NCBI GenBank assembly: GCA_965112735.1 | Contig: OZ218950.1 | Coordinates: 4,464,001 to 4,528,000 of the forward strand | Direction: 5' to 3' | Length of the DNA: 64,000 bases | DNA from: Phaeosaccion multiseriatum | Lineage: Eukaryota; Ochrophyta, other classes | Shown here: one piece after another, positions 21,979 through 33,785 of the stretch | Position numbering within the stretch: the first letter of the stretch is position 1 | How the letters are laid out: every line of letters begins with the position of its first letter | The notes under the pieces: model-generated | Told to the model about the DNA's origin: nothing | Seen by the model: only the letters and a program-made list of their open reading frames with translations | Database searches by the model: none | Position numbers and translations under genes: made by a program

Positions 21979-22217
21979 CCATACTATAAATCGCAATAAC
22001 CACAAAAAAGGTCTCAAAACTCATATATTACGGATGGTAGGGGGCGAGGTCTTACTCCTTTTTCTCTTCCTCTCCCTCGCCCTTCTCGCAGCAGTCTTGT
22101 GTCTGGAACATACATCGACCTTGTGATGCTGTATCACCAACTGCCGTGTCGCCACCTGCTGTGCTGCACTGTGCTGTGACACCCGATGCCGCTCCTCTCT
22201 GCGCTTTCCTCTCTCTC

Positions 22218-25200
22218 TTACCTGAGAAGAGGGGCCGATTCGATGATGGCCTTGTGGCTGTATGGCTGGAACCTGAGGGAAGGAAGGAAGGAAGGAAACG
22301 CATTGGGTGGACAGGCAAATGACAGAAGTGAGACACGAGACGTGCTTGACGGATGGAGAAGACGGATACATGGATAGATAGACGGATACATGGATAAATA
22401 CATAGAAAGATAGATAGGTGGATAGACAGATGGATAGATGGATATATAGATAGGTAGATAGACAGGTGGAGAGATGAATAGCTCAGTCGACTCAACCCAA
22501 CCCACTCACCCACTCACTACCTCACTCACTCACCCTACTCCCCTCCCTCCCCCACGCACTCGACTAACCCCACTCCCTCCCTCACTCCACTCACTCACCT
22601 ATAGCCATCCGCCCTGTAGAACTTGTTTTGGAACTCCACCCAGTGCAAACGCAACGCGTGCAAAAAGCACTCCAACACGTCCATACACAACAGCACCGCA
22701 AAAGTCACGCCGAAAAACACCGCGAAGCCAAGCACAATGGCGACGGGGTTGCCCATTTCTATGCTCGAAAGCATGGCCTTCTCCCAAAACACCGACGCGA
22801 GCTCCGTGTGTGCCAGAGAGAGGGCCCAGAGACGGAGGTAGGAAGCGGTGTTGGACACCATACCGAGCACAAATTCAATGGTCTCGATGCCCTGATGGAT
22901 GCAAATTTCCCCAAAGCTTTCATCCCCGTGCCCCCCTCCTCCTTCCCCTCCCCCATGGCCCTCCTCTGTGTGACCTGTGGGCGCGTGCGTGGCAGTGGGG
23001 GGTGGGTGGTCGGTCGGTCGAGAGAGGAGTACAGCACAGCAGCAACACATGAAGGAATCGAGAGGAAGATGAGAAAGGGGGAGGGGGAGGGGGGCGGACG
23101 GTGGTCGTCGTTTAGGGTCACAACTCTCTTTGTCCCTTCCCTCCCTCCCTCTCTCCCTCCCTTCCCCCGTCTCCTCAATCGAGCCCGTATCTATCTACCG
23201 CTCTCTATCCTGTATCTCCCCGAACCAAATCAAACCAACGAATGTCGAGCAACAGCAACAACAACAATAACAACAACAACAACAACAACAAACCACCAAC
23301 AAGCAAAACAAACCAACCAACAACAACTCACTTCCGCCGCCGTCCTCCATCAGATGGCTCTCGCTGTTGAAACTGTCGCGTCTGCTCCGGCTGTCCATGC
23401 GACTCTTGAGCACAAGCGGCTTTGCCAGCAACAACACCGGGATGCAGATAAACGCAATGAGCAGCAGGAATGTCTGAAGCACCGCCTGCCCCGGAAACAT
23501 GGGCTCGTCCACACTACCCGGCGCGAGAGCAATGTTGATGAGCGTGGTAATGAGGTTGGGTGGTTGGCATCCGTCTCCCGTGCCCCCATAGTCGAGCGGA
23601 CACAGCTCTGCTGTGGTCTCGGTGCCGTCGCAGGCGAGTCCCCAGTTGGTTTCGCCATCTTCGCCGCAAGTGGCGCTGAGCATGCGTGCCTCCCAATTAA
23701 TGCCCCACTTCATGAAGATGAGCAGCACCATGTAACCGAAGAGGGAGAAGTCGAAGATGATCATGGGGATGAACTCGAAGAAGAAGTCCAGAGGCTCTGT
23801 TGGGGGGGAGGGAGGGAGTGAGCCAGAGTTAACAATTGATTTCCCTTGCCCATACTGTCACACTGGAGTACGACTTGTGTACGTGTGAATGTGTGTGAGT
23901 GTGCTGGTGTCGACATTCATGACACCCTTCCATTCATGCCATCCCTCCTCAAGTCAAAACTAAAAAAACCAAAAAAAAACCCTCAAAACCAAACTCAACC
24001 TCACCGTGAAAGTAGACTGAGTTCATGGCCTTTAGCACAATGCCCCCGGTCATTTGAACAATGCCAATGCACACGCTCATCTTCATCTTCATGCTGTTGA
24101 AGAAGAGCAGCTCGTTGTCCGACACGTGCCAGGCCGGGTCCACTCCGAAGGGGTACACGTTGGAAGGGTCACCGTACGGCACCGTCCCCGGGGGGTCGTC
24201 ACCCACCCTCGTAGCCTGAGTGAGTGGGAGAGTGAGGGAGTGATTGAGTGAGTGAGGGATGGAGACAGTGAGGGAGTTCAGTGAATGAGAGAGTGATCCC
24301 GTTACAATCACCCACACACTCGTCGCACGACCCCGTACCCACCCACTCCCACTCACCCCACCACTCACTCACTCACTCACTCACTCACTCACTCACCCAC
24401 TTCACCCCCACTCACTCACCACTGTGCCCGGTTCGGTGTCCGTGCCTGCTAGCCACTCGTACCCACTCCCAAACAAGTTGAGCGGGATGGAGAAGTAGTC
24501 GTTGTAGACAAGGCCGGCATAAACACTAAAAAAGCCCATCATGAGGATCATCCACCTGCCCATGTAAAGCCCCGCGGACAGCTCCCCGAGGTCACGGCGG
24601 TGCGACACGGAGCCCCACGACATGACCAAATAGAGCCCCAGGAGGAAGATGCACGCCCCGTGCCCAATGTCTCCGTACATGACGCCGTACAAGAAAGGGA
24701 AGGTGGCGGCGGTAAAGAGGGCCGGGTTGGCTTCCTTGTACCTCGGCACGCCGTACGTGTTCACAAACTCCTGAAACGCGTGGGTGAAAGCGTTGAGCTT
24801 GAAGAATGTTGGCGGAGTAGGCCAGGGACGAGGCATATCCTCCACCATACTCGGCATGCGCATGTCCATGGTCGCGTGACTCTTATTCACTGCCTCCTGC
24901 ACCTCCTCCAACGACTCGCCCACCACCCACCCCTCCCCTCGAAGGATGCCCCTGACGTCCGGCTTGAACATGTTCAATGTGTAGTACACGCTCTTCTCTC
25001 TCAAGGCCGTCCACGTCCATGTCTCGAGATGGTCAGCCAGGTGACCGCAGAGCTCCAGGCGAGCGTCTCTATTCTTGAGGAGGACGAGTCGAGCGTCGTT
25101 GAGCTCGCTGTAGTTTTCGTTCATCATTTGAGTCTAATGGGAATGGTGGGGTGACGGGTGGGAGGTGTGTGGGGGAGGTGGAAGAGGTTGGGAGGGGTGG

Positions 25201-27218
25201 GGGGTGGACATGGGGAGGAGGGGAGGAAAGGGTTCAGTTAGACCAGGGCATGAGAAATAAAGGGGTAGGCAGGGTATTAGATTATCCCCCCCCCTCTCCC
25301 TCCTCCCTCGCTCCCCATTCCTCCCGCTCCTCCTCCCCCCCAACTCTTCACCCCTTCCTCTCTCCCTCCCTCCCTCCCCGCTCCCCACCCCCGGCGTCCC
25401 TCAACTCACCAGGCTCTCCCCGTCCTCCATGTCCGGCAGCGGGTACCTCCTGGCCCCAAACGCGTCCGACACCTTCTTGATACGCCCCTCAATGGCCTTA
25501 CTCTTAAAGAACACAATGAACATAGTCTTCTCCACCTCCTCCCCCGTCACTGGGTCTTCAATCCGCCTCTCAAGGTCAGAGAAGAGCACGTAGCAGTTGC
25601 CCCTGGTGGTGCGGTGTAACTGTCGCTCAAAGGAGCTCTTGTCGGAGCGTGTCAGGACCCCAGCGATGGACGTGAAGCGCATTTCGGAGTCGCGCGCGGA
25701 TCCTTGCTGTTCCATTAGACGCATGTCCAAACGAGACAAGACAATACATGAGCTCGATATCCTGACACCAGATACGTGGCCTCTTTTTTGTATATCCATT
25801 CCCCCCAAACTTCAACTTCCCCCCCCCCGACCATCCAAACGCCTCCCACTTGTCCAATGCGCTCCCACACACATGCACTCACGCATCCACACACACATGC
25901 ACGCACGCATCCACACACACACAACCACAAACACCCACACACACACGCACGCACGCACACACCTGCACGCTGGACTGGTAGCCCCTTGTCCCCGTGCTCT
26001 GCTCCTCGATCTGAATGCGAGGGATCTCCGTGCTGAAGAAAGTCTTGGACTTGAGTAGCACTTCTTGGAACTCCACCTTTTCGTTGTACTCCGTTGTCAG
26101 CACCTCACTGGGAGAGAGAGAGAGACAAAGAGAGAGACAGATGCGTTGATGCAAGGGGGAAGTGATTCGCGAGGGATCAATTGCAGGGGATTGGGATTTT
26201 GGGGGCAAGAGCAGTGAGGAGAGGGGAGAGAAAAGGAACGAGAAGAATTAGAGACAGTCATGCAGTGAATGCTGGTGGGGATTCTCTCCCTTCTCCCTTC
26301 TTGTCCCACGTCCACTCTTGTGCATCCCCCATCCACTGCCATCCACTGCCACAATCAACATCCTATGCTATTAACAAACAAAAACAGAGTCCCGCAGGAG
26401 TGAGGCGAGATCAGATTTTTTCTTCATGTTTTCGCTATCCCTGTTTGGAACATGGATGGAAGCAGATATCGTATGTGACCCTACCCTTACTCTTGCTTAC
26501 CTGTATCTGTTGAGGTCTAGCAGCTGCTGCTCCTTCTGGTCCAGTTCTCCCTCGATCCAGTCCAGGAGGTGCAAGCCCGACTTGGCGTCGGCATTGCCGC
26601 CTCCTAAGCGCGAGGAAGCGGCCACAAACTCGTCCACAGAGCCTGGGAGGAAGGAAGGGAGGGAAGGAGCACATAGAGCGGTGAAAAACAGGGACCCCAA
26701 CAAGGACAATCCATAGCAGGCAAGAGCGGAGGCGGTAGCGTGCAGGAATACCTTCTTGCAGCATGAGGCATCTCGGAATCTCCATCGAACAAACAACGCC
26801 GCCGCCCTCGCCGTCGAACCGCAGCAACAGTAACAGCAGTAGAGTATGGTTATCAACGACAGCACAGCCGACCGACTCCACTTCCACCCCCCCCCCCCTT
26901 CTTCTCCCTCTCGAAGCACCAAAGACGGCCCACACCCAAACTCCGCTCCGGTTAGGTACGCGAAATCTTACCCGCCGGGGCGATCTGAAGCTTAAACTTG
27001 GCCACTTCATCGCCAAAGAACTTGAGCTGGCGCTCCACCTCGTCGATCCTCTTCACATAGGCAACGTAGCGACGCTGGAATGGCGTGAGCTCCGGGTTGA
27101 GGTCTGTGAACTGCACCGTGCCCATGCGGCCGAGCTCCAGGATGCAGTTGTGGGCGGCGTCCTCGTTGACAATGATGGAGATGTACGTCATGTCGTTGGA
27201 GCGGAACCATGACGCCAT
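22218..27218 (-). CDS. VHA-a: V-type proton ATPase subunit a
   Basis: Membrane stator and proton-channel subunit of the V-ATPase (endomembrane or vacuole). Exons on the minus strand: 27218-26972, 26642-26501, 26107-25963, 25706-25410, 25133-24420, 24215-24005, 23796-23332, 22974-22599, 22272-22218. They total 883 residues, the normal size. The start [15 protein letters not shown] and [14 protein letters not shown] are the family N-terminus. The cytosolic half has [14 protein letters not shown]. The membrane half has [15 protein letters not shown] and the essential Arg in [15 protein letters not shown], near residue 789. The C-terminus is [12 protein letters not shown], then YRFQPYS. The final AGG-TAA overlaps a consensus splice donor (AG/GTAAGAG), so an alternative C-terminus is possible. 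The gene converges on the phytyl-ester-synthase-like gene with 239 bp between stops. Confidence 0.95.
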
Positions 27219-28401
27219 CTTGTTGCGTGCTCACGCAAACGCAGCAGTGGCGCAAGCGAACCACCAAGCTGTTGCTGACGGGTGGGGCGGGCGGGTGCCT
27301 GTGAGGGTGGTTGGAGAGTGGAAAGACAGCGAGGCAGGCCACGGGAGAGGTACAGAGACCCTCGCTTGTTAGAGTAAACTCGGAAAGAAGCGGTGTGGGA
27401 GGTGGCAACAGAAAAGGGTACCGTGGGTAAACAACGAGGATCCGCAAACGTCTCTGCTGCTGCTGCTGCTGCTGCTTTGGAAATACAAAACTAGGGGCAA
27501 AAAGACCAATGCAGCACAACCACTCATCTAGCACCTCATGCTACTGCTTAAAGAGTCTTCTACATTGTACAGAGGGTCCACAAAATCCCTCTCCCTTCCT
27601 CTTCCCCTTCCGCCCCCTCCCTCGCGTCTTCGTCACTGGGCGAGGAGCCTTCCGGCCCATCCCGATATGATGCAACAGCCCAAGAGAGTGAGCATGACAT
27701 TAACAACCCTATTCTTTCCCTCCACACCCGATAGCCTCTCTCTCTCTAAAGAGAGAGGAGGGAGAGAAGATGAAGAAAGAAAAGGGAGAGGGGCGAGGTT
27801 TCTCCCTTCACAATGCTCCATCAGCAGCGCCTACTCGCTACATTCATCTATAGGCCTCGATCCTCCTGTCGCCGCCATCCATTCCTCACTACTCACCTCG
27901 CTTACCGCTCTCTCCTCTTCTACCGGGGCGTCGTCCAAGAACTCCCCCGGGGGGGGTGCATCACCAACATGCGAGCCTGTGAGACGACAACTGAAACTGA
28001 TTTTTTTTTTTTTTTTTTTTTTCACTTCGTTCCAAGCTCCGAAGGAAAAAAATTCCTCTTCCCGCCAACGCAGAGACACCCGGACACGCTCACGCACCGC
28101 TAGCACAGCGCCTGCAGCACGGAGACGAACACCTCCCCTACTCACCAGCCGGAGGCCGTAAATTCTTCCGGCGCTGGCAGGCTGGCAGAGGAGCAGCACG
28201 CCAACAACATCAACAGCAACAAGACGAGGCGACGTAGTGACGACCACCCCCACTCGCAGGGGCAGCACCCGCTCCCCGCGCCGATGGAGCCGGTCGCACT
28301 CCTGCCCTCTCGCCAGACTCCACCACCGCCGCTCCCACCACTCGAAACCACCTCCTCCAGCAGGCCACCCCATCTTTCTCCCCTACGGCCAGGCACTCTC
28401 C
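27219..28401. other. Upstream region of the V-ATPase gene, with a T22 tract
   Basis: No protein-like frame is seen from 27219 to about 28100; it should hold the V-ATPase promoter and leader. A run of 22 T lies at 28001-28022. From there the base composition becomes C-rich and merges into the decayed element to the right. The poly-T could be the end of an inserted retroelement in minus orientation, but no target duplication was found. Confidence 0.5.
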
Positions 28402-30253
28402 ATGGCCACGGAGTATCAATGCTGCTTCCCTGACTGCACCCGCCACCGACCAGTACTCCTCGGACATAAAAGCTCACCGGCACGTCAGCGACCACCAACG
28501 CCGGGACGACCCCAACCAAGGCCGCGCCTACCAATCGCCTACCTCCAGCGAGCAGAACCTGCTGCCCTCCACACCCTGGACATGGTGCAGAACCTTCGCT
28601 CCCCACGCTCACACACCGATTCCGTTTCCCGCCCGACCTACGTCTGCTCCTCCTGCAAAGACTTCAGCGCCACAAGTGTCCAGCCAACCGGGCACGTGCA
28701 GCACTTGCGCCACACGCCATCCCCCATCCCCCTCCCGCCCCAGCGACGAGGAGGAGGAGGAGGAGGAGGAGTCTAAAACATGATGACACCCACCCTCAGG
28801 AGAGCAAGGAAGACGACTCCGAAGCCCCATCACCACCCACGGAGCCAACGCCACTGGCCAGACAAGACACTGCCCCACGCAGGGGCCATGCCGACAGCCT
28901 CCAACACCCCCCCCCCCCAGGGGGAAGGGGAAAGCGACCCACCTGAAGGCCCACCAGGGAGCCCGCCTCCCAGCCCCCCCGCCTCTCCCCCCGGCACATC
29001 TCCTGACGACCCGGACGCCAACGACGACCAAGACCTCCAAGCGGAGGAGGGTCGCTGCCTGTACTGCAAAGACATCCTCGCAGACGACCTCTCCATCCCT
29101 TTCCACACAGGCGTCCCGCGAACACACCACAGCCCACGCACGCTTCATCGCCGGCGCCATCTACAGCGCCACCGCCGACGACAACCTACACACCAGCTGC
29201 GGCCTCTGCCGCGTCCCGGAGCTCAACGACCTCATCGCCCGCCTGCCCCCGGACATAGCCCTCCGCCTCCACGAACGCCTAACGGATGCACAGGCGCAAC
29301 CACCACCCCCCCAACCACCCGCCCCTGTCGGCCCGGTCTGCCACATCTGCGGCGAGCCCACCCGCGTCGGAGCAGCGATCTCCCTCTCTTGCGGCCACAG
29401 CTTCCATCACCGATGCCAGGCAGGCAGCATGGCCGACAGGGTGGCCACCCCCGTCCTCCAAGACCTCCACCTGGACGCCGTTGGCCGACTCCGCTGTGTC
29501 AGCGCCATCCACCAACGCGCCGGAAACGTAGCCTGCCCCACGCGCTTCCAAGTGCTCATCACTGTCGACAACATCAGGACCCAGTACGACGACGAGCTCG
29601 CCGCCGGGCTCCACACACCGGAGCAGCATGCTCAGCTCGCACAGACACTGGACGACCTCACCGCCGCCGTGACCGACCACCACCGACGACATCTACCCGC
29701 CCCAGGAGGAGGGCCGCGGGCAGCACAGGGGGAGGACGCGGAGGCGCCCGCACCAGAAGCGAAGGGGCTGCGCTTACGGACCTGTTTGACGATGGGGAAG
29801 ATAAGTCCGCGGAGGTCGAGTCGTGCAAGTCCCTGGATGGTAGGGTGGTCGTGGGTCCAGTGTGGAAGAGGGCAAAGAACACACCGGACCCCCAACCACC
29901 CCACGATCCAGGGACTTGCACGACTCGATCTCCGCGGACTTGTCTTCCCCACCGTCAAACAGGTCCGCAAGCGCAGCCCCTTCGCTACCTTCTACCTCCA
30001 CATCACCCGGCAAGTCGTCCACTCCATCCACGCTGCCATGGAGCCGGCTGCGCGACAGGACGCCTGGGACACTGTTCGGGCCTGGATCAACTTCCGGCAT
30101 CTCCTCCTTGCGCTCATCTTCGGCCAAGCTCCCAAGCACTCGCGCGCACGGATGGCCACCGACGTCCACAACCTCGACATCGGAGCACGTCCGCCGGCTC
30201 ATCGCAAACGCCCAAGGCCGCCGACCCCGACAGAGCGTCCACCTTACTTCTAG
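28402..30253 (+). pseudogene. Decayed zinc-finger, retroelement-like coding region
   Basis: Protein-like stretches continue on the plus strand but jump frame several times, often at C homopolymers. In order they show QCCFPDC followed in a shifted frame by IKAHRHVSDH (C2H2-like); an acidic run DEEEEEEE; CLYCKDILADD; CGLCRVPELNDLI; a RING-like CHICGEP...CGHSFHHRC near 29340-29420; and DNIRTQYDDELAAGLH. A palindrome follows, then VRAWINFRHLLLALIFGQ. C2H2 fingers and acidic or proline-rich spacers before a W-L-L block are seen ahead of the reverse transcriptase in some non-LTR elements, so this may be the 5' part of such an element. That is weak inference. A decayed host RING protein is the alternative. 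No intact frame covers it. Confidence 0.4.
29758..29986. repeat. Fold-back palindrome, arms of about 100 bp
   Basis: Left arm 29758 to about 29861 and right arm about 29881-29986 are reverse complements with roughly ten mismatches (for example GACCTGTTTGACGATGGGG against its complement). The central spacer is about 20 bases. Both arms lie inside the decayed zinc-finger region. Confidence 0.9.
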
Positions 30254-30361
30254 AACCTCAGAACGTCCGCCTGGACACCCAGGCGAGATGGTCCCTTATG
30301 GGGGGTATGACGAGGGGGGGCGAGGATCCGTATCTCTCTCTTTAGCTTTCCTCTTCCAGGC

Positions 30362-30724
30362 CTAGCTGCCCTCCTTGTTCTTCTCCTTCATGGCCTCTTC
30401 ATGTGGCTTAAACACGTCCTTGAATATGTAAATGCCACTCGCCACGCCCACGACGGAGGCCAGCACAAGGGGTGCAATGGCGATCCTTTTGGCCATGATC
30501 GCCCCCACCTTGTCTCCCATCCGAGGTGCCTGGCGCGCACCCCCTCCCTCCCTTGCCGCCGTCCGTGCCTCTACTACACCTGCTGCCGAGGGCCTCCAAG
30601 GTGGGCTTACTGTTGCTCCTGTGGCTCCTGCTGCAGTTGCCGGGTTGGCTCCCTTGCCGAAGCGCCCCTTCCTCCCGCCTCGCCGATAAGGGCCCATTAT
30701 ATTCTCCTCAGTTCCTTGGGTCAA
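30362..30724 (-). CDS. Small single-pass membrane protein, unknown function
   Basis: Intronless frame of 120 residues. It has a basic Gly/Arg-rich N-terminus, an Ala/Gly/Pro-rich middle, then a single hydrophobic segment IAPLVLASVVGVASGIYIF (about 86-104) and a charged tail KPHEEAMKEKNKEGS. A shorter start at MGDKVGAIMAKR (residue 69) would give a 52-residue protein that is mostly the membrane anchor. Topology and charge resemble small mitochondrial inner-membrane proteins, but no family is recognised. The 2.7 kb inverted-repeat element begins only 86 bp upstream of the ATG. Confidence 0.55.
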   Translation of the reverse strand: MTQGTEENIMGPYRRGGRKGRFGKGANPATAAGATGATVSPPWRPSAAGVVEARTAAREGGGARQAPRMGDKVGAIMAKRIAIAPLVLASVVGVASGIYIFKDVFKPHEEAMKEKNKEGS

Positions 30725-30809
30725 GGAAGTGGCTTAGACTGGTGCAAGGAGGAGCACCTGTAAAGGAGGGGAAGCGGTGATACCTTTTCCTTTCACAATC
30801 CTTTCACCC

Positions 30810-33539
30810 CCCTTGTATGTCAATTAACCGCCCTGGATGTCAGTAGAAGATCAGTAGAATCAACATTTTGAGTGGGCTCAGGAAAAGGGGTATTACGCAC
30901 GCTACAGAGCACCACAGGCGAAGCACTTCGGAAGATCTGAGGCAAAGACCATATTCTAGATGTTGAGCAGCTTAAAGGCTGATTGTTGCGTCTGTATAGA
31001 GCGATTTAGGAGGCGAAATGTGCTGCTATGTTGACGAGATCTTTGCCCCTGAACAAGGGAGAAAGAGAGAGGCGTAGCTCACACAAGAGGTGATAATCTT
31101 CGGGCTGAATACGGATTACGTAGTCAAATAGCCGATGTGAAGCTGGGAGCGCGGTCTTAGGAGATAGTGGGCTAACATGTGGAGCTGAAATGTCCGTTGC
31201 TTTGGCGGGAATTTGGGCCTCAAACAAGGGGGGAGTGGGGGAAGAGCGTGTGCGAGCAAGAGCCCATGAGGGAGGAATGGCTTTGAGCAGACTGCGACCC
31301 ACATATGGAAGTCGACGTTGAGCAGCTAAGAGTGCGATTGCAGGTGCTGTGGAGCAGAAGGGGTGAGGCGAGATGGAAACACTTATGGCAGCAGTTTTCA
31401 CCTCAAAAATGGTGAGGAGAGGGAGGAGCGTGTGCGACCAGCAGACCACGAGATATGAAACCCTTGAGTAGACTTGAGGGAAACATAGTCTGCCGACTGC
31501 TGGGCAACTCGAAGTGTCCTTTCAGGAGCTACAGAGTGAGGGAGAGAATTTACAAGTGTGAAGGGCCCCTTTTCGTCGTCATCCTGACCCTCGATCGAGG
31601 GGGAAGAGAGGGTATGACGATAGATATGGGCCAGATACAACGCGAGGCTATACCTCATGACCATGCGCCGATTTGGTACTCTTTACATGCTCTCCTTGGC
31701 GAGGATGCGATTTACAACGCTATCTATGTGCATATTCGTCATTTTAACCCAATTTCACGGATGGGCAGCTCCAACTGTACACACACTGCCCCTCCTCCCC
31801 TTATCGGTGCTGCTACGGCTACTACTACTATAGATGCTGCACGAGGCTCCGTCTTACCTGCGAAATCCGTCTCGGTAGCCCGCCAAGCCCTCCTCTGGCA
31901 GCTCCTAACCCCCCTGCCACGGCCTCCACCCCACTTTCTCTGCATACAGGGCGGTCAGCGACTTGAGTATGGCCTTGCGGCTCATCGCCCTGTCGCCCCT
32001 GAGTCACAATCGCTTCTCGACCATGTGCCACGACGAGCACCACCACCCACAGCAACAGCACGCTACCTCCCCCCCCCCCTTCTCCGGCTCAGCTCCCACG
32101 GCCGCCTCGGCTGCCGATGGCGCACCCAGCTGCCGCTTGATTGAGCTTCTCTCACTCGTGGCTGGGAGGCTAGAGTACGAGCACGCTCATCCGCAGTAGC
32201 CAAGAGGACCTGCAGATGATCTTGTAGCAACGGCGTCTCCTGGGGTGGACGACGAGGCGGATAAGCTTGACTCCTATCTGGACGCCTGTTTCTCATCCCC
32301 CCGCTCGTCTTGCCACTGCTGCTCGTGAAATCCTTACTCCTTCCCCTTTAGCTCCCTGTAGTGAGGCAAGATGGTTGCCGCAGTCGTTCTCCTGCCCCGG
32401 TAATACCCCTCGTGATAACCTAACCACAGGGGCCAAAATAAGGGAGGTAAACATAGTGGTGATTTCCCATGTCTTGTTAAGCTCGCTGAAGCTGAAAGTT
32501 CGACATCTGACAGCTCACACACTAGATGCCACAACACACCTTGTGTCGCCCTTGACTCCGCCGGGAAGGTTCCATTCCCTTTCCTCTCCAGCCTCATACT
32601 TCCCCACCTATGCAGTGACATCGGGGGAGGATGTCGAAGTCCCCCCGATAGCCCCACCACCCACGTCCCGCAATAACAGGGGGCAGGGGAGTTAGTATAA
32701 CGCCCCTTAAGCAAGACCGATGCTCTGACGGGGCATGGGATCGGCCGCTCATGACCTCACAAAAAGGGCCCTTCAAAGGCAGAAGAGAAGGGAGTACACG
32801 TATGCGATTTTGCACATGGGATTATGACCTTTGAGGCTAAAACTTGGTCACAAGCCAGGCTATATATGAGTGATGTTGATCCCTCTTGCCCCGCTCGTAA
32901 CTGCCAGGCGAAGCCTTCCATCTCACGCCCTCTCCCCCTCTCGTGCGCCCTCACCTTTTCGGCCACCTCGGGTGACGACCTGCGATAGACCTCTTGCCCT
33001 CCGCCCATGGACAGCGGCGGTACGGGGGTCATCAGACGTGTCCTGCGGACGAGATGACGCCCTGATGGGCCCTGAAAATCGGTAGAATAGAGCAGCGTCC
33101 ACGTCCCAGAGACAGGCAACTGTGAAGATGGAGTACCCTAACTTCAGGGGCAAAATTGCCAACGAGCTGGAGGCGGAAGAGCATGCGGTGCATATGAAAA
33201 GTTTCGTATACTCCTGGAGAAGAGATCCTATCTTGCCCACGGCTTATCTCTATGGGTATACCCCCCTCCGTCCTCTCTCTCTCTCGAAACCAAGGTTGGC
33301 GAAAAACGTACCTTTGCCGCTCACCCGCTAATTCTTGCCACAAAGCTGCTGCGAGCACGCTCTCAGCTGCCTAATCCCGAGTTCACTGTGTTTTCCTCAA
33401 GCTTGCGCAAGCGCTTCGTCTGGGATAGTCCTTGTATCTAGTATTCATCTCCTCCCTCACGCGCCCCAGCCGATGAAAAAAAATGACAAAAAAATTTCGA
33501 TCCTACTGACATCCAGGGCGGTTAATTGACATACAAGGG
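30810..33539. mobile_element. 2.7 kb element with 37-bp terminal inverted repeats, no transposase seen
   Basis: The ends 30810-30846 and 33503-33539 are perfect inverted repeats (outer end CCCTTGTATGTCAATTAACC, inner end ATGTCAGTAG). Between them base composition differs from the neighbours, and no frame looks like a transposase; the longest plus-strand frame (31455-32144) matches nothing I know. This fits a non-autonomous DNA transposon. Flanking target duplications are not obvious. It occupies the space between the divergent genes at 30362-30724 and 33786-38532. Confidence 0.75.
31030..31560. repeat. Degenerate tandem repeat, period about 165-185 bp
   Basis: Three diverged units start near 31040, 31205 and 31390. 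Units two and three share the order CCTCAAA..., GAGCGTGTGCGA, CTTGAGTAGACT/CTTTGAGCAGACT and GGAGCTAC/GTGCTGTGG. Unit one is weaker. They lie inside the inverted-repeat element. Confidence 0.6.
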
Positions 33540-33785
33540 TCATTTCACATCATTAGCTTATTCTCATCCCCCTCCCCACCTACTCTCGTGTGATTCTGCA
33601 TGTCTGCGCCCACCACACTCCTTCGCGCTGTCGCTCTCACTGATAAGTAACAGAACTGCATCTCGCAATGAAATAGTAAGCCGTAGTGAGATAGCTGGCT
33701 CCCTTAGGGTAGAAGTAGAGAAGGTCCGACTGATAAGGGGCTATCAGGGGCTGGGGGGTGGACCTCGAGGGCTTACACGCACAAA

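Noticed and set aside
22628-23821. 397-residue plus-strand frame opposite the V-ATPase gene
   Set aside because: Antisense of two well-supported V-ATPase exons, extended through an intron repeat.
28780-30345. 521-residue plus-strand Pro/Arg/His-rich frame
   Set aside because: Composition reflects C-rich DNA; the motif-bearing stretches lie partly in other frames, so it is not taken as one gene.
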